A stretch of 26,309 bases of DNA from Bacteroidia bacterium (GTDB lineage Bacteria; Bacteroidota; Bacteroidia; Bacteroidales; Paludibacteraceae), in NCBI GenBank assembly GCA_021152555.1, contig JAGKVE010000027.1, positions 1 through 26,309 of the forward strand, in the 5' to 3' direction. Position numbers and translations under genes: made by a program. The notes beneath the pieces were generated by a model that was not told the DNA's origin, did no database searches, and was given only the letters and a program-made list of their open reading frames with translations. The first letter of the stretch is position 1, and the number at the start of each line of letters is the position of its first letter. This document shows positions 15,904 to 23,360 of the stretch, one piece after another.

Positions 15904-16491
15904 CTATTTCAATCGTTTCTCATACTTGCTGATTGTGTCGTCAAAATACCACAACTTTCCATTGAGTGCTTCGTCATCGGATTTTTGCAGCATCTCCCGT
16001 ATCGCGAGTGTAACGTCATATGCGGATTGAAGTTCTTCCTTAGGAGTTCTGGCATCGCAATAGCAATCCAAGCCGTTCGCGAGAATCCATAACAAATCTA
16101 CATTGTCATTCGGAAAACGAATAGAAGCCAATCGTTTTAGCAATTCCGAAGTGATTATTCCCGAATCTTCTTTTTCTTCTCCATTTGAGAAAGAAAGGAA
16201 TCTCTCTCTGTAGGAATAGTACGGGCTTATAGACTTCTTGGACATGGCTAAATCTGTTCCGAAATAATCCTGAATTTCCTTCATTTGCCGGACTAACTGC
16301 AAGCGGGTTGCTTCGTCAATAGAGGTGTATGGTAGTACTTGCAGGAAATCATTAATCATTTCTATGGCCTCGAGTTCATTTTCATTGGTTATAATCATAT
16401 CCGCGTCAAAACCTTCCACCACGTACCATAGCAACTTGCACTGAAACAAATCGTCTATGAATTCTTTTATTTTCCGTTCAAGTTCTGTCAT
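15904..16491 (-). CDS. Unknown protein, last gene of the type VII-like operon
   Basis: A 195-residue, mostly helical, acidic protein with no signal peptide, membrane segment or motif that I recognise. It begins with a helix (TELERKIKEFIDDLFQCKLL) and ends in a basic tail (SKYEKRLK). It starts 21 bases after the LRR gene and is the last of nine tightly spaced genes. In secretion or toxin loci the last small acidic gene is often an immunity or chaperone protein; that is a guess from position only. Confidence 0.8.
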   Translation of the reverse strand: MTELERKIKEFIDDLFQCKLLWYVVEGFDADMIITNENELEAIEMINDFLQVLPYTSIDEATRLQLVRQMKEIQDYFGTDLAMSKKSISPYYSYRERFLSFSNGEEKEDSGIITSELLKRLASIRFPNDNVDLLWILANGLDCYCDARTPKEELQSAYDVTLAIREMLQKSDDEALNGKLWYFDDTISKYEKRLK

Positions 16492-16512
16492 GGGATTTAG
16501 TCAGAGTGTATT

Positions 16513-17169
16513 TCACTTTTTAAAAGCGCGAAAAGCACTTGAGAACACATGTATCAGGTTATGGAAGATATCGCCTATTCCGGCTGTCTCTGATTGTTGG
16601 AAAGAATGAGTGTCTTCATTTGACAAAGATTCATCTTCCACTAACATATATTCGCCGCCATCTAAATCTTTTATGCCGGCTATTTTCAAAAATCGTTGTT
16701 TTGTGCCCTTCGGAATTTTTATTTTAAATAAATTATTGCAATTAACAAAGGCTAAACTGTCAATCTTTATATCGCTGTTAAATAACGTAACAGAGGTCAG
16801 TTTAGTACATCCGTTAAAAGCGGCATGACCGATGCTTTGGACGCTACGTGGAATCGTTATTGAGGTTAAACTATCACAAAACTGAAAAGCTTGCTCCTCT
16901 ATAGTGACGACACTATCCGGAATTTCTATGGAGCGTAAGCGAGTATCCGAAAACGCATTTCTTCCGATACAGGTAACGCTATTGGGCATAGAAACAGAAG
17001 ACAGAGGGCAGTATCTAAAAGCGGAATTCCCAATTCTTGTAACGCCACTAGGAATAGCCACTTTGCCTTTAACGCGCTCGCAGTATTTTTCTAAGTAAGA
17101 ACGATCGCCCGTATTTTTCCCTATCTGCACACGCAGCATCTGTTCTTCTTTTGGGTGAGTCTCTGGCAT
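16513..17169 (-). CDS. BspA-like leucine-rich-repeat (LRR_5) protein
   Basis: A 218-residue protein. Residues about 36-150 are five BspA/LRR_5 repeats of about 23 residues (IPSGVTRIGNSAFRYCPLSS, MPNSVTCIGRNAFSDT, IPDSVVTIEEQAFQFCDSLT, IPRSVQSIGHAAFNGCTKLT, then a weaker one). They end in IPKGTKQRFLKIAGIKDL, almost the same closing motif as in the scaffold protein at 21177-22298. LRR_5 domains are usually surface-exposed or binding modules, but this protein has no signal peptide, so it is either cytoplasmic or exported by a non-Sec route. The C-terminal 50 residues contain a hydrophobic amphipathic stretch (IGDIFHNLIHVFSSAF). It could be an adaptor or an exported substrate of the system. Confidence 0.88.
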   Translation of the reverse strand: MPETHPKEEQMLRVQIGKNTGDRSYLEKYCERVKGKVAIPSGVTRIGNSAFRYCPLSSVSMPNSVTCIGRNAFSDTRLRSIEIPDSVVTIEEQAFQFCDSLTSITIPRSVQSIGHAAFNGCTKLTSVTLFNSDIKIDSLAFVNCNNLFKIKIPKGTKQRFLKIAGIKDLDGGEYMLVEDESLSNEDTHSFQQSETAGIGDIFHNLIHVFSSAFRAFKK

Positions 17170-17200
17170 ATTAGTTAAAGACTATCTATATGTGCTACAA

Positions 17201-17599
17201 TCACAAACGATCGATAATACGGAATCCTTTTATTTTATTCATTTTATCAAGTTCGTCCCATGACACAGCAAAGATGTCTCCTTGATTGCCATGTTCATCT
17301 TCGAAACATGCACTATAACAGCCATATATTTCCGGTTGTCGTTGCAGCTCAAGAATTTCATTTTCTAATTGACGTATCTCTTCCTTCTCTTCATTGATTT
17401 GCCGTTGAAGCAAGGCCAATTCATTAGAAATCTGGCGCATATCGGATATATAGGTACGATAGCGTGTCTGCATTTGCAGCATCGAACCATTTTTGAAGGC
17501 ATCTGCCTGTTTGTCATTCCACACATTGAAAGCTATAAGATTTAATCTATCCAACCATTTGAAGAATGACTCCAATTCATCTATTTGACGTAAAAACAT
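17201..17599 (-). CDS. Small helical WXG-like protein with coiled coil and C-terminal extension
   Basis: A 132-residue protein. The first 95 residues form two helices joined near residues 27-35 by NVWNDKQADAFKNG; the adjacent WXG100-like protein has the same WNDxQAxAF sequence at its turn. The second helix is a coiled coil (LALLQRQINEEKEEIRQLEN). Residues about 95-132 form a small beta-rich end (YGCYSACFEDEHGNQGDIFA). No signal peptide. The shared turn motif and the position third behind the FtsK-like ATPase suggest a third member of the WXG100-like set. The W at 27 is earlier than in classic WXG100 proteins because the first helix is short. Confidence 0.8.
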   Translation of the reverse strand: MFLRQIDELESFFKWLDRLNLIAFNVWNDKQADAFKNGSMLQMQTRYRTYISDMRQISNELALLQRQINEEKEEIRQLENEILELQRQPEIYGCYSACFEDEHGNQGDIFAVSWDELDKMNKIKGFRIIDRL

Positions 17600-17605
17600 A
17601 GCACC

Positions 17606-18079
17606 CTACTTTTTGAGATCTTTATATTCTTGAAGTTTCTCCGCATAGCGGTTCACATATGAAATACAGGCATCCGCAAGCGTGTCCATCTGCGCAGCAT
17701 AATTCTGCGTTTTTAATCCGGCATTCTTCAACTTCATTTGCAGATTTTGAATATTGTGCAGTATTGACTCATACCTTACCTGCATTATCTCATTTTTTTG
17801 CTGCGCTACCAGGTCAGAAGTTCCGATAACTGGACGTGCTTCTTCTCCGCAGATATTCATTGCATGTTCATAACGTTCTACAATCAATCTGGTGTTATCT
17901 TCTACGTTATGTTGAGCACGTCGCATATCCGCCAAGAGTTTATCATAATCCTCTCTCATCTTGCGGATTTGCCGATCCAGCAGAACGGCCAGCGCAATGC
18001 TATCATTGCGCAGTCCGTTCATCTTGCTGCTATATGTTTTTAATACGTCAATCTCTGAAACTTGTACATCTGCTGCCAT
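17606..18079 (-). CDS. Expanded WXG100-like helical protein
   Basis: A 157-residue all-helical, highly charged protein. Its first 40 residues align without a gap to the neighbouring 92-residue WXG100-like protein (ADVxVxxIxxL, then an Asn, then spaced Leu), and its end (SYVNRYAEKLQE, 140-151) matches that protein's SYIERYCAKLEE. In between there is an insertion of about 65 residues, and the central Trp is replaced by REDYDKLL. It therefore looks like a paralogue with a longer hairpin and no WxG. Its ATG overlaps the TAA of the upstream gene by one base (TAATG), which means coupled translation and probably a 1:1 complex, as for EsxA/EsxB. No signal peptide. Confidence 0.82.
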   Translation of the reverse strand: MAADVQVSEIDVLKTYSSKMNGLRNDSIALAVLLDRQIRKMREDYDKLLADMRRAQHNVEDNTRLIVERYEHAMNICGEEARPVIGTSDLVAQQKNEIMQVRYESILHNIQNLQMKLKNAGLKTQNYAAQMDTLADACISYVNRYAEKLQEYKDLKK

Positions 18080-18357
18080 TACATTCTAATGTTTTGTGAT
18101 TCTTCCAATTTAGCGCAATAACGCTCAATGTACGAAGAGAATTTCTGCATCTCTTGCGCCATCTTGTCTATCTGCGCTTTGCTGCGATCAAACTCACTCA
18201 TGAATGCCTGCGCATTTTGATCATTCCATCCTTGACATGCTTGATTCATCTGTCCATTGAGGATTTGAAACAAATTTGACAAAGACATACTTGCCTGATT
18301 GAGGTTAGTACCAAATTGACGAAGCTCAGGTATGCTTCTTACACCTACATCTGCCAT
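18079..18357 (-). CDS. WXG100-like (ESAT-6-type) small protein
   Basis: A 92-residue protein with the form of the WXG100 family, the small helical-hairpin proteins exported by type VII secretion. Two amphipathic helices (about 8-40 and 48-88) are joined by a turn with Trp44 in the exact middle, QGWNDQNAQAFMSEF. Asp replaces Gly of WxG, while the following xxxAxxFxxxF pattern is kept. The C-terminus is SYIERYCAKLEE (75-86), a Tyr-rich helix end like the place of the YxxxD/E export signal, although that exact signal is absent. It starts 8 bases after the FtsK-like ATPase gene, which is the classic partner order. No signal peptide, Cys only at 41 and 81. Confidence 0.85.
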   Translation of the reverse strand: MADVGVRSIPELRQFGTNLNQASMSLSNLFQILNGQMNQACQGWNDQNAQAFMSEFDRSKAQIDKMAQEMQKFSSYIERYCAKLEESQNIRM

Positions 18358-18365
18358 AGTAGAAT

Positions 18366-21170
18366 TTATTTGATGATGTTGTTAATCGTATTTTTATCCG
18401 GTAAAACGAACGGGGTGAACAACTGATATTTGTCGCCTTCCTCATTGTAGTAATATGCACGCAAACGACTTGGATTATCTTCAAATTGCGAAACAGCACG
18501 ACTTATATCGTCTTGCAGCCACAAGTTGGTTAGAGCAGTACTTTCAGAACGCAGTAGAATGACATGTTTGCACTTTGCGTAGAAATCATTCTTGCGTAGC
18601 GAACCATCTTGCGGGAAAAGGAAGTTATTCGGTTTATCCACTTGCAGGATGGTATGTATGCCATTCGCGGGTCCTTCGGATAAGATATAATTCATGGCTT
18701 CTTGAATGTTCTTCACAGCAGAGCCAAGTAGACTTGCACCAGAAGCAGGTGTATTTCCAATGCTATTCATAGCTGCTAATGCAGCAGCAAAATCCCCTGC
18801 AGCAGGTTTAGCCGTTTCTTGTGCTTGTTCTGTTGCAATCTGCTGATTAAGTTTTAGTTCGCGGAAACGCTCTTGACCGAGAATTACCAATATAGTCGGG
18901 TTTGCACGATGGGACGCGATCTCATCGCATAATTGTTTGAGTTTCTCAATGCGCTGACGAGGTTTAACGACTTCACATAATTCAGCCGCTTCCAACTCAT
19001 CCAACACATCCAGATATTCGGCTTCTTCGTCATCCAGACAATCAAAGACCATGAACTGATAACCTAAATCTTTTTGCTTGTTGGAAATCATTAAGGATGT
19101 CATCAATCCTATCGTGGTTCGCGTCACAAACTGGCGGTCGTTGATACCAAACAGAGCTATGTTCTCACTCAAATCATCTTTCAAAGAGATAGTAAGCGGT
19201 GTTTGCTCCAAATTAATAATCTGTCCCGGTGAAGCAACGATGCTTTTCCGTCCTTTGGTAGCTATGTAATCTGCTACTTCTTGCGAAATCGGGAACTGCA
19301 ATGCACCGCTGAAATAGGTCTGACCATTAGATGGGTGTGAAGATGCTTTTTGCTCGATTTGTGAAACCAAATTCTCCTGCATCTCGCCTTTCTGCACAAA
19401 ATTGTAAGTAAACAAAATTGCGCCATCTGCTCCTTCGTAGTAACATTGTCCTTTCCCGCGCTCCATAGCAGCAACCACTTTCTCTGTCTGAGTTCGTTTC
19501 TCGTCGGATACCAATCGCGCTGCATCTGCAGGCAGACATGGCAAGATATAGTGCTCGCCGATTTGGTTAAGGATTTCTCGTCCTAATTGCGGAGCATTAG
19601 CCAGTGATTGCGTAGAAAGCAGCAAGTGTACGCCGTACGCACGACCTTGCTGTGCAATAAGAGCGATGATATCCACCATCTCATTTTGTAGGCGTCCGTT
19701 CTTGGCTCTGTCCGCAAAGAGCGTTTGGCACTCATCGGCTACAAGAATGATTTGCGACAGGTGTTTGTCGGCATTCATTTTATTGTATTCCGCTACATCA
19801 CTTGCACCGGCCGCAGCCAGGATCTGCTGCCGCTCTTCCATCTTGAGTTTGATATCTCGGATAACTTCATACGTTATACGTTCATCGGCACGATCCACCA
19901 AGATTGCACGCGAATGTTTGAAACCACGATAGCAGTTGAACTCCACACCTTTGAAATCCAACAAGTATAGTTCCACATCCTCCGGCTGATATTTAGCGGT
20001 CATACTCAGAATGACATCGTGCAAGAAACGGGATTTACCGGAACCGGTAGCACCGATGACGAAGGCATGATAGTGCTGGTTGTTCACATCCATCTGGAAA
20101 TTAAACGGAATGCCATCTTCCGTAAAGCCGATAGGCGCAATTATCTCATTGTCGGTCGGAGTGTATGGAGATTCAACAGCAGTCTTCCAATCGAAGGTGT
20201 GAACGATTTGGCGTGTTGTCACATTGTTGATATAGTCAAATGCTGCTTTTGCCCATACATTATTGTTGGCTATGGAGCCTGTGCTGATGAACGCATTCTT
20301 CTGCGCCTCTTTCCACGAGTTCACTTCTCCGGCATTGATGACATGATAACAATCCGAGTGTTTCAAGATATTGTCCTGGTCATCGCGTTTCGACACTTTC
20401 TCTGTGCTGTTCAAACCAATGAAATAGATTCCGTACATCGGCCCTTTCTCAAAGAGCGGAATAAGTTGCTCCTGAGCAGAGATCTCTGCATCCGGATCAT
20501 CCAGCAGAATGACTATCTCGTATGGCTCTACTACTTTGCCGGAAGTCTCGTTCACTTGCTCAATGGAGGCACCGTATTTGTCTTGAAAATCCGAGACACG
20601 CTTGAGCAAACGCTCTAATAACTGATGGAAAGCAGACGCAGAGGACACTTTCTCATAAAGCGATTCGTCCAGCGGAGCAGTAAAGAAATTACCTAACGGC
20701 GAAAGTTGTGTGTTCACAAAACTCAAATGTACACTCTTGGGCGGCAAACCAAGCAGAATACTCATCACCATGTGCTTGTATATCTCCGCTGCACGCTCGG
20801 CAGTTGAGTTGTCATAATTGATGATGAAGTTCTTCACTTTGTTATCCGCAGACTGCCACGGAAGGAATGCCGGTGTATAGATATCCTTGCCTTGGATGTT
20901 ATCCTTGAAATACGAAATCGGCATATAGGGTATTGTGTAAGATGCACTTGCATGCCGCTCTATATTCGCAAACAAAGACTCTACCTCTTTGGTGGAAGGC
21001 AGATCACTCAGGAAGAACGGGTTCTGAACAGGATTCTCGTTAGCCAGATTATGAAAATCCGTCAACATTTCTTCCGTTAACACGCAATCCTGATTCTGCT
21101 CTTTGGATTGCTTGAACATTGCCTGCAACATTGCCTGCAATGTGCTGATAATTTGATTTGTTGTTTGCAT
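18366..21170 (-). CDS. FtsK/SpoIIIE (EssC-like) three-domain ATPase
   Basis: A 934-residue P-loop motor of the FtsK/SpoIIIE-HerA class. Residues about 110-280 form a first RecA-like domain without a P-loop. Residues about 340-600 are the active domain: Walker A GATGSGKS (373-380), the FtsK-type LYLLDFKGVEF strand, Walker B IILVADE (474-480, Asp479/Glu480), the AQQGRAYGVHLLLSTQ segment (506-521) and an arginine-rich end. Residues about 660-930 form a third domain whose P-loop is degenerate (FGINDRQFVTRTT), with an Ala-rich insert before its last part. Tandem ATPase domains of which only some are active are the design of EssC/EccC. Unlike EssC, there is no FHA domain and no transmembrane helix, so membrane docking must come from a partner. 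It lacks the gamma domain of DNA-translocating FtsK. Direct neighbours are WXG100-like genes. Confidence 0.93.
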   Translation of the reverse strand: MQTTNQIISTLQAMLQAMFKQSKEQNQDCVLTEEMLTDFHNLANENPVQNPFFLSDLPSTKEVESLFANIERHASASYTIPYMPISYFKDNIQGKDIYTPAFLPWQSADNKVKNFIINYDNSTAERAAEIYKHMVMSILLGLPPKSVHLSFVNTQLSPLGNFFTAPLDESLYEKVSSASAFHQLLERLLKRVSDFQDKYGASIEQVNETSGKVVEPYEIVILLDDPDAEISAQEQLIPLFEKGPMYGIYFIGLNSTEKVSKRDDQDNILKHSDCYHVINAGEVNSWKEAQKNAFISTGSIANNNVWAKAAFDYINNVTTRQIVHTFDWKTAVESPYTPTDNEIIAPIGFTEDGIPFNFQMDVNNQHYHAFVIGATGSGKSRFLHDVILSMTAKYQPEDVELYLLDFKGVEFNCYRGFKHSRAILVDRADERITYEVIRDIKLKMEERQQILAAAGASDVAEYNKMNADKHLSQIILVADECQTLFADRAKNGRLQNEMVDIIALIAQQGRAYGVHLLLSTQSLANAPQLGREILNQIGEHYILPCLPADAARLVSDEKRTQTEKVVAAMERGKGQCYYEGADGAILFTYNFVQKGEMQENLVSQIEQKASSHPSNGQTYFSGALQFPISQEVADYIATKGRKSIVASPGQIINLEQTPLTISLKDDLSENIALFGINDRQFVTRTTIGLMTSLMISNKQKDLGYQFMVFDCLDDEEAEYLDVLDELEAAELCEVVKPRQRIEKLKQLCDEIASHRANPTILVILGQERFRELKLNQQIATEQAQETAKPAAGDFAAALAAMNSIGNTPASGASLLGSAVKNIQEAMNYILSEGPANGIHTILQVDKPNNFLFPQDGSLRKNDFYAKCKHVILLRSESTALTNLWLQDDISRAVSQFEDNPSRLRAYYYNEEGDKYQLFTPFVLPDKNTINNIIK

Positions 21171-21176
21171 ATGGTA

Positions 21177-22298
21177 CTATTCTTCAACAATCAATGACTC
21201 TAATCCTTTAATTCCTTCCATCTGGAGGAAATGCTGTTTTGTTCCTTTAGGAATCATAATTTGCTCCAAGAAAAGACACGAATCAAACGCATTCGGAGCA
21301 ATATATTGAACACTACCGGAGATGCCGATACACCTGATTGCACTATGAGTAAAGGCACTTTCTCCGATTGCCAGGACACTATCCGGAATATAAATAGATG
21401 TAAGCCAACATGACTCGAAAGCATGCGCACCTATCTTGGTTACACAATCAGGGATATCCAAATGATCTGACAGGAAAGAATTCGGATTAAAGGCGCCATA
21501 CTCATAGTCTTCTTCGATGTTTTGTTTCATCATTGCTCGCCATTCCATTTCTTGTCGCTCCAGTTCCTTGCGACGCCGCTCTTCTTCCTCTGCTTTTCGA
21601 CGAGCCTCTTCTTCTTTACGAATGCGTTCCTCTTCTCTTCTGCGTTCTTCCTCTTTGCGACGCCGCTCTTCTTCCTCTGCTTTTCGACGAGTTAACTCTG
21701 CTTCAGCTTCCGCTTTCTTGCGTGCCTCCTCCGCTTTTTTTGCTTCGGCCTCAGCTTCGGCTTTTTTACGTGCTTCTTCAGCTCTCTTTGCTTCTGCCTC
21801 TGCCTGTCGAGCTTTGGCTTCTGCTTCTCTTGCTTCCGCCTCTGCTTTTTTACGCGCATCCTCTGCCCTTTTTGCTGCAGCCTCAGCTTCAGCTTTCTTT
21901 ACTTTAGCAATACGTTCTTCCTCCTGAAGTTCTTTCTCTATTCTGTAGATAGCGCTAATAGTATTCTTAGCCACAGAAGAACTGAAATAGATAGACGTTG
22001 GGAAAAGACTTCTTGATGACGCAGGCTGCATATTCAGTTTCTGAAACATTCCCGGCACATCAGATTCATCTTTTGCACTTAGCACACAATCAGTTACCTT
22101 TTTTAACAGTTTTTGGTCATATTGCGCTTGCTTATGGAAATTGAACTCTGCTTGAATGAGCGTCAAAAACCACTTGAGCGCCTGAGAATAATCAAGGTAG
22201 CCTTCATTTTCCCCATATATGTGTGTCAGACGAATCATTGAAGGCACATCTCCTCTTTCGGCTTGTGCAAGTATAGTTTTTAATTCTTCTGTAGTCAT
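21177..22298 (-). CDS. Sel1 / TolA-like coiled-coil / LRR_5 scaffold protein
   Basis: A 373-residue three-part protein. Residues 1-55 resemble a Sel1 unit (ILAQAERGDVPSMIRLTHIY ... YSQALKWFL). Residues about 125-255 are an uninterrupted Ala/Glu/Lys/Arg coiled coil or single helix with repeated AEEARKKAEAEA units, like TolA. Residues about 270-373 are BspA-like LRR_5 repeats (IPDCVTKIGAHAFESC, IPDSVLAIGESAFTHS) ending in IPKGTKQHFLQMEGIKGL, the motif also found in the LRR protein at 16513-17169. No signal peptide or membrane segment. It starts 45 bases after the SPFH gene and ends 6 bases before the ATPase gene, so it probably links membrane platform and motor. The coil contains a 37-bp DNA repeat, a place for length change. 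Confidence 0.85.
   Translation of the reverse strand: MTTEELKTILAQAERGDVPSMIRLTHIYGENEGYLDYSQALKWFLTLIQAEFNFHKQAQYDQKLLKKVTDCVLSAKDESDVPGMFQKLNMQPASSRSLFPTSIYFSSSVAKNTISAIYRIEKELQEEERIAKVKKAEAEAAAKRAEDARKKAEAEAREAEAKARQAEAEAKRAEEARKKAEAEAEAKKAEEARKKAEAEAELTRRKAEEEERRRKEEERRREEERIRKEEEARRKAEEEERRRKELERQEMEWRAMMKQNIEEDYEYGAFNPNSFLSDHLDIPDCVTKIGAHAFESCWLTSIYIPDSVLAIGESAFTHSAIRCIGISGSVQYIAPNAFDSCLFLEQIMIPKGTKQHFLQMEGIKGLESLIVEE
21568..21604. repeat. 37-bp direct repeat inside the coiled-coil region, copy 1
   Basis: Identical to 21655-21691, 87 bp (29 codons) apart and in frame. It encodes RRKAEEEERRRK. Recombination between the copies would remove or add 29 residues of coil without a frameshift. 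Confidence 0.9.
21655..21691. repeat. 37-bp direct repeat inside the coiled-coil region, copy 2
   Basis: Identical to 21568-21604. Perfect identity in a region where codons could drift suggests recent duplication or conversion. Confidence 0.9.
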
Positions 22299-22343
22299 AA
22301 TGTATTGTTACTTCATGGACAGTGTCAATTATCAACAATGATG

Positions 22344-23306
22344 TTACTTATGCGGAGGCATTGGTGAGTTCCCTCGCATACGCGCCGCCATATCTTTTTG
22401 ATGTTCATATTGCAATTCTGCCATTCGTGCGGCGTTCTTTTTGCGGATCTCTGCTTCCTGCTGTTTGGCATCAAACTGCACTTGAACTTCCAACAACGCT
22501 TGTTTCTCTTTTTCAAGATTGATTGTATGCGCTTGCTGTTCCGTAACCCGCTTGAGGTTTTGGTAACCCTCCGATTCTTCGTCATAGCGAATATCTGAGA
22601 TAGTTACATCTGTTGCAAGGACACCAAAACGGCTGGCAATTTTATCCTGTAAACGCGCAAGTATATATTGCCCGAGTTCGCCGATCAAAGAGTTAAAGTG
22701 CAACACAAAGATACCTTTCTCTTTCGGGGCATTAGCTATAATTTGTTTTACCTCTTGTGTCAGCAGACTTTTCAGTTTCTGCTCAAGTTCTGCCAAGGAG
22801 GTATCGTTTCCGCCCCATGCCTCAAAGAGGTATTTAATATATTCCTTGTCTGTTGATACTTCAAATACAAGGCTGCCTTTTATGGCCACTTCTACATCAT
22901 AAGCTTTAAACTCCGGTTCTGCTGGCACGATGCGAAAATACGGGATAGTGAATGGTATCTCCATGTTTTTAGCTAAATTAAAATAATATACCTCCGCTTG
23001 AAAAGGAGTTCCATTACTGGATACGTCTGTAATAGAAGACAAAACCGGCATGTTCTGGCTTGTGATGGTACCATTGTACGGGCCTTTTATAATATCATAC
23101 TCTCCTTCGCTTTGCTGGTACAAGAACACAGCAGCTTGACCGGGGCGAACATTCAAACTGCTACCGGTACAAATAGCATTTTCATCACTTGTGGTATTGA
23201 CCTCTTGTCCTACAGGTCTCCACTTCCAGATGAGATAATCTTTCTCATCACAACGGACAGCATACATATGTCCGTTTTTTTTCTTGAAAAAATCAAATAG
23301 TCCCAT
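22344..23306 (-). CDS. SPFH-domain protein (YdjI / virion-core type)
   Basis: A 320-residue protein of the SPFH/Band 7 superfamily, in the branch of B. subtilis YdjI and the so-called virion core proteins. It begins MGLFDFFKKK, the usual start of this branch, which is why the ATG at 23306 is preferred to that at 23321. The SPFH region spans about 25-215, with VRPGQAAVFLYQ (the early strand), IPYFRIVPAEPEFKAYDVEV and the following KGSLVFEV. A coiled coil (240-305) with many Gln, Glu and Lys follows. The C-terminal zinc ribbon or SHOCT found in many relatives is missing here; a zinc ribbon is encoded by the next gene upstream instead. SPFH proteins form rings or microdomains at membranes. Here it probably organises the membrane site for the ATPase. 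Confidence 0.9.
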   Translation of the reverse strand: MGLFDFFKKKNGHMYAVRCDEKDYLIWKWRPVGQEVNTTSDENAICTGSSLNVRPGQAAVFLYQQSEGEYDIIKGPYNGTITSQNMPVLSSITDVSSNGTPFQAEVYYFNLAKNMEIPFTIPYFRIVPAEPEFKAYDVEVAIKGSLVFEVSTDKEYIKYLFEAWGGNDTSLAELEQKLKSLLTQEVKQIIANAPKEKGIFVLHFNSLIGELGQYILARLQDKIASRFGVLATDVTISDIRYDEESEGYQNLKRVTEQQAHTINLEKEKQALLEVQVQFDAKQQEAEIRKKNAARMAELQYEHQKDMAARMRGNSPMPPHK

Positions 23307-23360
23307 AAAATAAATCTTCAATATTTATTCTAGAAAATTTTCTTTCACATTTTTAGATGA

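Noticed and set aside
18366..21170. ATPase as chromosomal FtsK or conjugation coupling protein
   Set aside because: No N-terminal membrane helices, no gamma DNA-binding domain, no relaxase or conjugation genes nearby, and WXG100-like genes directly behind it.
21517..21927. 136- and 124-codon plus-strand frames rich in Ser/Ala or Leu
   Set aside because: They are antisense of the Ala/Glu/Lys coiled coil; the low-complexity composition comes from the repeated codons.
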